This document shows, piece by piece, positions 1 through 6,323 of a stretch of 31,541 nucleotides of DNA. Where the stretch lies: the IMG/VR virus record IMGVR_UViG_3300009418_000070, positions 1-31,541 of that record; one strand, written 5' to 3'. The number at the start of each line of letters is the position of its first letter. Position 1 is the first letter of the stretch. The translations under genes were made by a program, and so were the position numbers. The notes under the pieces are model-generated. The model was not told the origin of the DNA. It saw nothing but the letters and a program-made list of their open reading frames with translations, and ran no database searches. This DNA is from a virus.

Positions 1-691
1 AAGAAGAAGAGGAAACAGGCTTTCCTTTAAGGTGAACTATTACTGTGATCCAAAACATCCGGCCTGCTCCTCCCCATAATAAGATATAACTTAGTAAGAA
101 CTTCTTTCTGTATAGAATCTCTTCCTAGATAGTTGCCTTACTAAATACCATTGTATTAATCATTCATAGCTAATACCTCTTACTAAGTACTATTTAGTAG
201 AAGCTACTTACGGGGCGTAAGTAGCTCAAGATTTTAGCATCTGACCACATCTTCACACGAAACTCAAATAACTGGGCCATTGTCTGCGCAAATACCAAAA
301 AATACCGGCCGGGTATGGCGTAATTCGGGTAAAAATAGTGAAAACAAGGGGTGGTATGGGCAAAAAAGGCTGTGATTTCAGTAATATAGTACCGGTGGGG
401 TATGAAAAGTGGGCTATGGATGAGCAGATCACTATGTAAATACAGTCGGTCGCTACACCTTTTTTCTTCCGTGGGGGGTGGGTGTCTGTCGGGCGCGGGA
501 ACTACGGGATGGAATCTGTAAGTTATTGATTGTCAAGGGTTTTTTCCTTTCTCAGTCGGGTTCTAAGTTACTGATTTATAAGGATTTTCTCAACTCATTA
601 TTCTTCCTTGGATCGGCCACTCACCCGCTCAGGCGCACTCAGGGCGCGCACAGGCGTGGCGCGTCTGTGTGTGAGTCCAGTGAAGGTCATG
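1..691. other. Gene-poor region downstream of terS
   Basis: No convincing gene is visible on either strand in this stretch, which lies just past the stop codon of the leftward terS gene. It holds a perfect 10-bp hairpin at 202-226 (AGCTACTTAC, loop GGGGC, GTAAGTAGCT) without a following T-run. It also has three copies of a CTTACTAA-type motif (89-98, 137-146, 179-188), two copies of a TACCGG..GGGTATG element, and GC-rich imperfect inverted repeats at about 616-680. A large terminase gene might be expected further left, outside the window. The region could hold packaging or regulatory sites, but nothing in it proves that. Confidence 0.5.
303..404. repeat. Pair of 15-bp TACCGG..GGGTATG repeats
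   Basis: Two direct copies of a 15-bp element lie at 303-317 (TACCGGCCGGGTATG) and 390-404 (TACCGGTGGGGTATG), matching at 13 of 15 positions and 87 bp apart. Each is imperfectly self-complementary (TACC..GGTA). The position next to terS would suit a terminase recognition site or a regulator-binding site, but that is inference from location only. Confidence 0.5.
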
Positions 692-1177
692 TCAGGCCAG
701 TAGCTCAGACAGCCGTTGGTGTAGCTCAGACTCGATTTCCTCAGGTGACCTCGACTCTTCGCGCACCTCCACCTTGTCGCTGAACAGTGACACATGATCA
801 AGCTTGCCGAGAAGTTCGAGTGCCCGTACCCGTGATGCGTCCGACTCTGCTTCGGTGCTCTCTGTGTAGAGCCGTGAGATAACGTGATTCCTGATCCTGA
901 GTGCGGATGCTACCGACTCGTGCTCTTTCCTCTGCAATGCACGTTGCAAGCTTAGTGCAATCTTAGGAGTCGCTAGCAGCTTGCTGGCTTCGACTTCTAC
1001 CCACTTTGGTATCGAACCATTCTTGTTCAGCCTAACGCTGTACGCCTCTGCGTACGCCGCCTTGTGACTACCCAACTTGCCGCGCGAAACTGCGTCAACA
1101 AATGCACGTTGCTTTTGCGTTAACGTGAGATCAATCTGCGGGACAACTTCCAATTTTGCTTTCGGTTTTTTGACCAT
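692..1177 (-). CDS. terS: Terminase small subunit
   Basis: This 161-residue protein is predicted to recognise phage DNA and recruit the large terminase subunit for packaging. The N-terminal half has the helix-turn-helix pattern of the Terminase_2 family: LTLTQKQRAFVDAVSRGK (about residues 18-35), then KAAYAEAYSV, then ASKLLATPKIALSLQRAL. A helical segment (IRNHVISRLYTE, RVRALELLGKLDHVSLFSDKVE) and an acidic, glutamate-rich C-terminus follow, as is usual for small terminases. The ATG at 1175-1177 has a short AGGA upstream. The gene stands alone on the minus strand. Its expected partner, the large subunit, is not in the window and may lie to the left. Length and motif order fit the family well. 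Confidence 0.88.
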   Translation of the reverse strand: MVKKPKAKLEVVPQIDLTLTQKQRAFVDAVSRGKLGSHKAAYAEAYSVRLNKNGSIPKWVEVEASKLLATPKIALSLQRALQRKEHESVASALRIRNHVISRLYTESTEAESDASRVRALELLGKLDHVSLFSDKVEVREESRSPEEIESELHQRLSELLA

Positions 1178-1419
1178 AATTCCTGCGCAACCTGAGATTG
1201 TTTTTGGCTCAGTAAAATATTATCTCGTGCCACTAACCAAAGCTACGCTTGCACTTAGCTATCGTGTGCAGTTGATGTTGCGAATGATGTTTGACTGATC
1301 TAAAATTCTTAGTAGAAGTGATATGCAGCAAGTTTGATTGGATCAACCCTCATATCATGAAACCAGTCCCCGAGGGCCTGCGGTTGTTTCAACACTGTCG
1401 CGATGACACGGTTCGAAAT

Positions 1420-1745
1420 GTCCGCAAGTCAAATCGCTGGAACTCCATCAGGAGTTAAGAGGTAGCGGGTAGAGCGGAGAGGTTCACCAAGTGAACCAAG
1501 ACCGCCAGAAAATCCAACAAGGAAGCCTTGTCTTTTGGTTGGGTTCAGTGCAGGCGGTTAGTCTTGCTAGGAGTACCCTCGGGGAAAGCAGGACGGGATA
1601 AGTTTTTTGATGCAACGTCAACAAGAAATTCCCAACGCTGTCGAATCTGAATTCATCAGGCCAGAATAAAAATAGCGGCGAAGACAATCGGACTACGTTG
1701 GGACCTTCCTCCAAGGGTCGAGCTAGTGTGGCGACTAGCTCCTGA
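1420..1745 (+). ncRNA. Candidate large structured noncoding RNA
   Basis: No gene is supported between terS (1177) and 1824, but the segment is packed with nested stems. Hairpin AACTCC-ATCA-GGAGTT (1441-1456) sits inside a CGCT/AGCG closing pair (1435-1438 with 1464-1467). GGTTCAC-CAA-GTGAACC is at 1481-1497. A long arm pairs CCGCC (1502-1506) with GGCGG (1553-1557). Inside that arm AATCCAA (1511-1517) pairs with TTGGGTT (1539-1545) and CAAGG-AAG-CCTTG caps it. GAGCTAGT-GTGGCG-ACTAGCTC is at 1720-1741. Long-range closing stems of this kind rarely occur by chance. The ends are approximate, the structure could start nearer 1310, and the strand is inferred from the downstream plus-strand genes. 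I do not recognise a known class; a group I intron or a GOLLD-type phage RNA was considered but not supported. Confidence 0.6.
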
Positions 1746-1758
1746 AGATGATAGCCAG

Positions 1759-1788
1759 AACAAAATATTGACTAGTAAATATTTTGTT
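1759..1788. repeat. Palindromic AT-rich element, copy 1
   Basis: A 30-bp inverted repeat: 14-bp arm AACAAAATATTGAC, centre TA, arm GTAAATATTTTGTT, with one mismatch. It is one of at least six related intergenic elements in the window (3362, 6196, 7812, 8129, 18823). It lies about 35 bp upstream of the start codon of the next gene, so it may be an operator for a dimeric regulator or part of a phage promoter. Confidence 0.6.
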
Positions 1789-1823
1789 TTAAATCGAAAC
1801 CAATTCACTTGGAGGTGAATAAA

Positions 1824-2057
1824 ATGACTGCTAAAGCATTGAAAGAAAAGTACCGACAAACCAACTACCGAAAGACGATTCGCGCACACAAGAAACAGTG
1901 TCGCATTCGCGCTGAGCGGCAGGCTAAAAATAAAGGTAAGTGGATGTCGTTGGTGGAGTCTGTAAGTGCAATTTCGATTCACGATGAAATTGATTCACTC
2001 GCGGAACCCAGACATTGGGTAGCGGTGGCAAAACTTCTCAAAAATCGTTTTGCATAA
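1824..2057 (+). CDS. Small basic hypothetical protein
   Basis: This encodes 77 residues. The N-terminal half is strongly basic and rich in lysine, arginine and glutamine (MTAKALKEKYRQTNYRKTIR, then HKKQCRIRAERQAKNKGK), predicted helical, and could bind nucleic acid. The C-terminal half is more neutral. I chose the ATG at 1824 because GGAGGTG at 1811-1817 is correctly spaced; the upstream TTG at 1809 overlaps that ribosome site. The palindromic element at 1759-1788 precedes it. Two terminator-like hairpins follow, and its stop codon overlaps a possible hammerhead. No family is recognised; a role as a small early host-takeover or regulatory protein is only a guess. Confidence 0.72.
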   Translation: MTAKALKEKYRQTNYRKTIRAHKKQCRIRAERQAKNKGKWMSLVESVSAISIHDEIDSLAEPRHWVAVAKLLKNRFA

Positions 2058-2102
2058 TTTGTAAACCAACTGAAGAGCTAGCGAAAATCTAGCGAAACGA
2101 TT
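2043..2102 (+). ncRNA. Possible hammerhead ribozyme (weak candidate)
   Basis: The sequence CUGAAGAG (2070-2077), a 5-bp stem II (GCUAG/CUAGC, 2077-2081 with 2089-2093) and GAAA (2094-2097) match the hammerhead core, in which the fourth base after CUGA may vary. Stem III would be AAUCG (2043-2047) with CGAUU (2098-2102), with UU at the cleavage position. Stem I is poor: only UUG/CAA directly flanks the core, with an internal mismatch. The predicted cleavage site lies inside the last codons of the upstream gene. It is listed because better hammerheads occur downstream, but it could be a degenerate copy. Confidence 0.4.
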
Positions 2103-2109
2103 CGTAATG

Positions 2110-2135
2110 AAACTTGTTTTGTATAACAAGTTTTT
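2110..2135 (+). terminator. Terminator-like hairpin
   Basis: A 9-bp stem, AAACTTGTT / AACAAGTTT, closes a 6-base loop (2119-2124) and runs into a T-run ending at 2135. It is AT-rich, so it may terminate weakly. A second, better terminator follows at 2162. Confidence 0.5.
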
Positions 2136-2161
2136 CCTGTTCAAGGTTGAATCGTCTTGGT

Positions 2162-2188
2162 GTAACCCATTTTGGGTTACGTTTTTTT
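2162..2188 (+). terminator. Rho-independent terminator
   Basis: An 8-bp stem, GTAACCCA / TGGGTTAC, with a TTT loop is followed by G and seven T residues. It separates the 77-residue gene from the ATPase gene. The ATPase operon therefore needs its own promoter, readthrough, or a promoter between the two hairpins; I could not see a good sigma70 match there. Confidence 0.78.
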
Positions 2189-2219
2189 AGCTTTTGATTT
2201 CATTTACTTGGAGGTAATC

Positions 2220-3326
2220 GTGAAAACAAATCCAACAAAAGCAGTGCAAGATATTCTCAATTGTTTGAAGGCCAACCATGTGCCGTATCTGGAGGGACAA
2301 GTTGGTATCGGGAAGTCGGCCATCGTAGATGTGTGTGTGAACATACTTCGCGGTGATCGGAAGCTCGTTACTGACAAGGAATCCCTCCCGCTAGCTGTTG
2401 CACCCCCAAAGGGTTCATTCGGCTATGTGTCGGTGCGACTGGGCTTGTATGAAGCGGTAGATTTTGGCGGCTTGCCGCACATCATGTTCCGCAAGGACAA
2501 CCCAGATATTGGAATTCAGCAACGAGCATTTCTTGAGAATCTTCCACAGTCTGGTGAAGGCGTTTTGTTCTTGGATGAATTTGCACAAGCTCATGCTTCG
2601 TTGCAAAGCATCATTGGACAATTGCTCCATGAGCGTAGGCTTGGGTCCTATATTTTCCCGTCAGGTTGGCGAATAGTGTGTGCTGGAAATCGGAGTACAG
2701 ACCGTGCTGGTAGCAACAAGGTTCCAACCCATGTGGTCAGTAGGGTTCAGCTTATTGAGTTCGAAGCCAGCACAAAGGAATGGTTGATCTGGGCAGCGAA
2801 GAATTATGTTTCCCCGTTAATTACGGGTTACATATCTTACCAACCCGAAAACTTGAACGTCTTCGATCCGAAGATTGCGGGACAGCAACCGAGTTCAAGA
2901 AGTTGGGTGCGCCTTAGCGACATATTAATTGTCGCACCAGAAGTTGTTAAGAACGAGGACGACTTGCAGCGCACTACGTCACAATCTATTGGTGATGCAG
3001 CGGCGATTGATTTTGCAACATTCGTTAAGCTTCAAAACGACATTCCCAATCTGTCGGAGATTATGAAGGACGGCGGGAACGTCCAAATTCCTGACGACAA
3101 CAAAATGCACTACGCCACTTGCATAGCGTTGGTCCACACAATGAAAGAAGCCGAAGCAGGCGAAGTGACTGGCTACTTTGAAAACGCACTCGCGTACATT
3201 CAAAGGATGCCAAGTGATGAGTTTGCGTTCTTCTTCATGCGTCAGGTAATTGGTCAGCGTCCTGACCTTGCTGAGACTTCTATTTATTCCGATTTCAAAA
3301 TCGCCAATCAGGCTTTTGAAATTTAA
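2220..3326 (+). CDS. MoxR-type AAA+ ATPase
   Basis: A 368-residue AAA+ ATPase of the MoxR/dynein-related type, expected to use ATP to remodel a partner. In known families MoxR ATPases act with VWA-domain proteins as chaperones or metal-insertion machines. Walker A is GQVGIGKS (residues 26-33), Walker B VLFLDEF (115-121), sensor 1 GNRSTDR (156-162), followed by a candidate arginine finger (SRV, about 174). The start is GTG at 2220, placed 7 bases after GGAGG; the reading frame runs further upstream but without a ribosome site. It is followed by the helical protein and the metallopeptidase/VWA protein, the classic MoxR-VWA gene order, here in a phage. The spacer after the stop codon holds an atypical hammerhead and a palindromic element. 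Confidence 0.85.
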   Translation: MKTNPTKAVQDILNCLKANHVPYLEGQVGIGKSAIVDVCVNILRGDRKLVTDKESLPLAVAPPKGSFGYVSVRLGLYEAVDFGGLPHIMFRKDNPDIGIQQRAFLENLPQSGEGVLFLDEFAQAHASLQSIIGQLLHERRLGSYIFPSGWRIVCAGNRSTDRAGSNKVPTHVVSRVQLIEFEASTKEWLIWAAKNYVSPLITGYISYQPENLNVFDPKIAGQQPSSRSWVRLSDILIVAPEVVKNEDDLQRTTSQSIGDAAAIDFATFVKLQNDIPNLSEIMKDGGNVQIPDDNKMHYATCIALVHTMKEAEAGEVTGYFENALAYIQRMPSDEFAFFFMRQVIGQRPDLAETSIYSDFKIANQAFEI

Positions 3327-3328
3327 AA

Positions 3329-3432
3329 CCACTGATGAGACCTGCAGGAATTCCAATTCCAAATAATTATTTACCAGTAAATATTTATTCGGTGAGGGCA
3401 GGCGAAACGCGCACGGGAGGTTGCGCGTTTGG
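3329..3432 (+). ncRNA. Atypical hammerhead ribozyme with very large stem II
   Basis: The core CUGAUGAG (3332-3339) and CGAAAC (3403-3408) are joined by stem II, CCUGC (3341-3345) with GCAGG (3398-3402), whose roughly 50-base loop contains another inverted repeat. Stem III is a closed 6-bp hairpin, CGCGCA (3408-3413) with UGCGCG (3422-3427), followed by UU at the cleavage position (3428-3429). Stem I is only CCA/UGG (3329-3331 with 3430-3432). This is type I topology. The core and two stems are convincing; the short stem I is the weakness. A further hairpin, GATGCAC-TTT-GTGCATC, follows at 3434-3450. Confidence 0.55.
3362..3389. repeat. Palindromic AT-rich element, copy 2
   Basis: AATAATTATTTAC, centre CA, GTAAATATTTATT: an inverted repeat pairing at 12 of 13 positions. 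It belongs to the same family as the element at 1759-1788 and lies inside the loop of stem II of the atypical hammerhead, so it could act as a DNA site, an RNA hairpin, or both. Confidence 0.6.
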
Positions 3433-3472
3433 GGATGCACTTTGTGCATCAATTTATAATTGGTTAAACATG

Positions 3473-3490
3473 ATCACTTGGAGGTGAAAC
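3473..3490 (+). promoter_or_regulatory. Conserved Shine-Dalgarno leader
   Basis: ATCACTTGGAGGTGAAAC directly precedes the ATG at 3491, and the identical 18 bases recur at 4571-4588. Shorter versions, ACTTGGAGGT, precede the starts at 1824 and 2220, and CGGAGGTGAAAT precedes 6613. Such identity beyond the ribosome site suggests a shared translation signal or recent duplication of leaders. Confidence 0.7.
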
Positions 3491-4477
3491 ATGGTTAAGA
3501 AAACCAAAAGTACCTTAGCTGAAAACGCTACTCTTGTTAGGCTTACCGCGAAGAATTTTTCGGGCGTTAAGGTTGACAGGGAAGCGCGGAAAGCACTCGC
3601 GAAAGAGTTCAATGCAAATGAAAAGTCTCTGCAAAGCAACAAACATCTGCTAGGAACTCCATGCTCTGCGCCCTTTCGGTCCATCGTGAATCGTTTTCGG
3701 AACGATAACGGGGGATACCTTGAGGTCACCTTACCTTGGCATGACAATACGCCAGCCGAAAACACTTCGAATAAAACTCAGGTTGTCGGATGGCGCATTT
3801 GTCCCAACAAGGAATTGCAGGGCTTGCTTGATAAATTCCAAGAATCCAAACGCGAGTTTGATTCGCTAAAAGAGGAATTCATTAAGGATTACCCGAAGAG
3901 GGTTGAAGCTTCGAAGAAAGCTTTGGGAGGTCTCTGGAAACGGCAAGACTACCCATCGCAGTCTGAGGTTGAGGATAAGTTCTACTACCACCTTGAAGTT
4001 GGAGGAGTTCCAACAGGTAAGAAAGAAGGTGAGGTGGACATTCGACTCAATCTCAGCAAAGAGCTTCGCGAGCGAATCGAAGCGGACGCTGAAAGACGTA
4101 TTCGACAAAGCGTGGAAAATGCTGCGAAGGATACTGTCGAGAGCTTACTGTCCGAGGTTAGCCATCTCGCTACCAAGTTGGTTGAGTATGATCCGAAGAA
4201 TAAACAGAAGTCGTTCTTCAAGGATGCAAGCTTTGACAATTTGCGAGATACGCTGTCCAAATTGCCGACAATTAACGAGGACATTCTTGGTGGAAATTCA
4301 GACATCAAGAAAGCTCACCAGAAATTGGTGAAAACTTTCTCAACAATTGGAAGCGATTTGGAGTCATACAGGGAAGACACTGCAGAGTCGAAGGCGAAAA
4401 GGGACACTCTCTCCGAGAGTCTCGACAAGTCAGTGGACAATCTGAAAGACAGCTTCTTGGGCAAGGCGTTTAAGTAA
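3491..4477 (+). CDS. Helical protein between MoxR and VWA genes, DUF3150-like
   Basis: A 328-residue, largely alpha-helical protein. An N-terminal region (residues 1-95) carries the stretch KNFSGVKVDREARKALAKEF. A central coiled-coil segment (about 105-150) is rich in lysine and glutamate, followed by KELRERIEADAERRIRQSVE (about 192-211) and a second helical region to the end. No catalytic motif is visible. The position between a MoxR ATPase and a metallopeptidase/VWA protein, and the overall make-up, resemble the phage DUF3150 family, which often sits in this gene order; that match is from memory and is tentative. It probably acts as an adaptor or substrate of the ATPase. The ATG at 3491 has the conserved GGAGGTGAAAC leader. 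Confidence 0.72.
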   Translation: MVKKTKSTLAENATLVRLTAKNFSGVKVDREARKALAKEFNANEKSLQSNKHLLGTPCSAPFRSIVNRFRNDNGGYLEVTLPWHDNTPAENTSNKTQVVGWRICPNKELQGLLDKFQESKREFDSLKEEFIKDYPKRVEASKKALGGLWKRQDYPSQSEVEDKFYYHLEVGGVPTGKKEGEVDIRLNLSKELRERIEADAERRIRQSVENAAKDTVESLLSEVSHLATKLVEYDPKNKQKSFFKDASFDNLRDTLSKLPTINEDILGGNSDIKKAHQKLVKTFSTIGSDLESYREDTAESKAKRDTLSESLDKSVDNLKDSFLGKAFK

Positions 4478-4483
4478 GGTGAA

Positions 4484-4507
4484 GGGGGGAACGATTTTGT
4501 TCCCCCC
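4484..4507 (+). other. Strong GC-rich hairpin abutting a hammerhead
   Basis: A perfect 9-bp stem, GGGGGGAAC / GTTCCCCCC, with loop GATTTT lies seven bases after the preceding stop codon. There is no T-run, so it is not a standard terminator. The next base starts the hammerhead at 4508. After self-cleavage the upstream mRNA would end six bases beyond this hairpin, which should block 3' exonucleases. Confidence 0.75.
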
Positions 4508-4558
4508 GCTGTATTGGAATGTGTATTCCAACTGATGAGATCGAAAGATCGAAACAGC
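4508..4558 (+). ncRNA. Hammerhead ribozyme, type III
   Basis: Every conserved part is present. Stem III is GCUG (4508-4511) with CAGC (4555-4558). The U-A step at 4512-4513 gives a GUA cleavage site after A4513. Stem I is a perfect 7-bp UUGGAAU / AUUCCAA (4514-4520, 4525-4531) with loop GUGU. The CUGAUGA core is at 4532-4538. Stem II is GAUC / GAUC with a GAAA tetraloop (4539-4550), and core GAAA is at 4551-4554. The 3' product would carry a 5'-hydroxyl leader of 76 bases to the next start codon. A sequence meeting all these constraints is very unlikely by chance. Confidence 0.93.
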
Positions 4559-4589
4559 AAATATATTCATATCACTTGGAGGTGAAACA

Positions 4590-6089
4590 ATGAATATTGA
4601 AACGATGAATGAGCAAGCAATGATAGCTTTGAAACGCTCTAACCTTCGCGTCATGCGCGATCACATGAGCTTGTCGAAGATATTATTGAACCTCAAACCT
4701 GTGATGTTAGAGAGTGGCACTTGTGCAACCGACATGATTCACTTTTTCTATAATCCAGAATACGTTCTCAGTCGGACTGAGGATGAATTGGATTTTGTTG
4801 TGACGCATGAAGTTGGACATGATTACTTTGAACATCCGCTCCGAATTGGATCGTGGAATCTGAAGCTCTTTAATATAGCTGCAGACCTTTCGATCAATTC
4901 TTTTCTCGTTTATGAATGCGGCTTGACAATGCCTAAGGGCGGTCTGTTGCTGCCTGAGTATCGGGGATGGGCGGTCGAAGCTATATGCCGCGATCTGGAC
5001 AACAACCCTGAGAAGCTTAAGGAAATTGTCGAGGAATTAACTAAGGACGATGACGGCGAAGAAGAGACCATGTGGACCCGTTCAGAAGACGGCGAAGACG
5101 GCTCCGAAGGCGAAGAGTCCGAAGGCGAATCCGAAGGCGAAGGCGAAGGCGAAGAGTCCGAAGAAACTTGCAATAACTGCGGGACTGAAATCGACAACGG
5201 TGGAAACTGGGGTCGCTGTGATCCATGCGCAGATGAAGAAGATTCAGACTCCGACTCAGGTTCCGAAGGCGAAGGCGATGGCAAAGAAAATCAGACTGAT
5301 AAATATTCTGATTTGCCCGAGCTGGCTGGAGGTGTTGTTGCGCCAAGGCATGATGATGGGACCAAGCTTGATAGCAACGAGATGGAAGAGCTTCGAGGTG
5401 AATTCCAACGGGCTAAAACCCTTGCGGAAAAACTCGAAGCAACCTTGCCAGCTGGAAGTGACACTGGCAATTGGACCACAGCGGCAGCGGATAACCCGAA
5501 GCACCAAGGCGAAATCAACTGGAAGGAATTGATGAAGGATAAACTCATGGATTCACTTTCGGACGATACGACTTGGTCGCGGCCAAACCGCCGATTTGCA
5601 TGGTCTGGGACTTATCTTCCATCGCGGCTTAAATCGCCTAATGGCGGCGAAGTTGCGGTGATGGTTGATACGTCAGGTTCTGTTTCACAGCGTGAGCTAG
5701 ATGTCTTTTCTGCAGAGCTTCAGATTCTTCTGGAGGAATGCGGGATTGAGCGGGTCAGAATCTGCTACTGCGATACCAGCGTTAAGAAAAACAGTGACGG
5801 CGAGTGGTGGGACGTTTTTGACCTCGATCAAGAGGACTTGAAAATGGTTAGGCGAGGTGGTGGTGGTACATCCTTCACCCCCCCGTTCAACCTGTTCAAC
5901 GATTGGTCCGAAGGCGAAGTGGATGACGTAGTTGCGATCATCTACTTCACTGACGGCGAGGGAGAAGTTGATGAGGATGTGGAGCCAGACGTACCCGTAA
6001 TCTGGGCAGTGACTTCTGAGAGTTGCTGGTCTGAGGAGCTTCCCTTCGGAGAGATCGTCTACATTGATCCGATAGACTTGCGTTGGTAG
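4590..6089 (+). CDS. Metallopeptidase-fold and VWA domain protein (DUF2201-like)
   Basis: This 499-residue protein joins a zincin-like N-terminal domain to a C-terminal von Willebrand A domain, as in the DUF2201 family. HEVGH (73-77) with H82 fits a zinc-peptidase motif, and NIAADLSIN (95-103) is typical of this family. A long acidic Glu-Gly-Ser linker follows (about 151-235), encoded by a repetitive GAAGGCGAA-rich stretch and interrupted by a zinc-ribbon-like C194-x2-C197 and C210-x2-C213. The VWA domain has the MIDAS motif DTSGS (360-364), GGGGTSFTP with T427, and YFTDGEGE (D455). It is the expected partner of the MoxR ATPase encoded upstream. Whether the peptidase fold is active is unknown. 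The ATG follows the conserved GGAGGTGAAAC leader. Confidence 0.87.
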   Translation: MNIETMNEQAMIALKRSNLRVMRDHMSLSKILLNLKPVMLESGTCATDMIHFFYNPEYVLSRTEDELDFVVTHEVGHDYFEHPLRIGSWNLKLFNIAADLSINSFLVYECGLTMPKGGLLLPEYRGWAVEAICRDLDNNPEKLKEIVEELTKDDDGEEETMWTRSEDGEDGSEGEESEGESEGEGEGEESEETCNNCGTEIDNGGNWGRCDPCADEEDSDSDSGSEGEGDGKENQTDKYSDLPELAGGVVAPRHDDGTKLDSNEMEELRGEFQRAKTLAEKLEATLPAGSDTGNWTTAAADNPKHQGEINWKELMKDKLMDSLSDDTTWSRPNRRFAWSGTYLPSRLKSPNGGEVAVMVDTSGSVSQRELDVFSAELQILLEECGIERVRICYCDTSVKKNSDGEWWDVFDLDQEDLKMVRRGGGGTSFTPPFNLFNDWSEGEVDDVVAIIYFTDGEGEVDEDVEPDVPVIWAVTSESCWSEELPFGEIVYIDPIDLRW

Positions 6090-6102
6090 GTGAGAGAGAG
6101 AA

Positions 6103-6130
6103 AGAGGGCGCGACAAAAGTCGCGCCCTCT
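6103..6130 (+). other. Strong GC-rich hairpin preceding a hammerhead
   Basis: A perfect 12-bp stem, AGAGGGCGCGAC / GTCGCGCCCTCT, with loop AAAA lies 13 bases after the VWA stop codon and 12 bases before the hammerhead at 6143. No T-run follows. It repeats the hairpin-then-ribozyme arrangement seen at 4484-4558, with a different stem sequence. Confidence 0.75.
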
Positions 6131-6142
6131 GGGCGGGGATAA

Positions 6143-6193
6143 TCTGTCGTGGAATGTGTGTTCCACCTGATGAGATCGAAAGATCGAAACAGA
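6143..6193 (+). ncRNA. Hammerhead ribozyme, type III
   Basis: Stem III is UCUG (6143-6146) with CAGA (6190-6193). The U-C step at 6147-6148 gives the classic GUC cleavage site after C6148. Stem I is GUGGAAU / GUUCCAC (6149-6155, 6160-6166), 7 bp with one G-U pair and loop GUGU. CUGAUGA is at 6167-6173. Stem II is GAUC-GAAA-GAUC (6174-6185), and core GAAA is at 6186-6189. Stem II, the core and the stem I loop match the ribozyme at 4508, while the stem I and III bases differ in a compensated way, as expected for a selected RNA structure. Confidence 0.93.
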
Positions 6194-6195
6194 CA

Positions 6196-6225
6196 AAAGT
6201 TTTGACTGGTAAAATATTATTTTGG
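6196..6225. repeat. AT-rich element, copy 3 (imperfect)
   Basis: The core TTTTGACTGGTAAAATATT (6201-6219), flanked by AAAAG and ATTTTG, matches the element family but is a less perfect inverted repeat than the copies at 1759 and 3362. It begins just three bases after the hammerhead at 6143-6193. Confidence 0.5.
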
Positions 6226-6323
6226 ACCGAGATGAAATAACAATTCGTTTTGTGAAATAACAATTCATCTTGTTTTTTTTATTTCGTTTTTTTTTGATCC
6301 TAGAATCTCACGGAAAGAAAGCC

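Noticed and set aside
356-439. A 27-codon plus-strand frame starting MGKKGCDFSN
   Set aside because: It is very short, isolated, with no strong ribosome site, and covers one of the TACCGG repeats; the evidence is too thin for a gene call.
478-783. A 101-codon plus-strand frame
   Set aside because: Composition is unlike a protein and it overlaps the terS 3' end on the other strand; no start signal.
1408-1425. T-arm-like GACACGGTTCGAAATGTC
   Set aside because: No matching acceptor, D or anticodon arms nearby, so not a tRNA.
1640-1665. CUGAUGA-like sequence on the minus strand (complement of TCATCAG)
   Set aside because: There is no GAAA partner or flanking stems, so it is not a hammerhead.
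1310-1745. Group I intron in the structured RNA region
   Set aside because: No convincing P7 or conserved core pairing was found and no interrupted gene flanks it.
1769-1800. TTGACT in the palindromic element as a sigma70 -35 box
   Set aside because: No -10 hexamer at 16-18 bases in this or the other copies.
4910-5532. Several long frames on both strands within the VWA gene
   Set aside because: They are shadows of the GAAGGCGAA-rich repetitive linker, which is stop-free in several frames.
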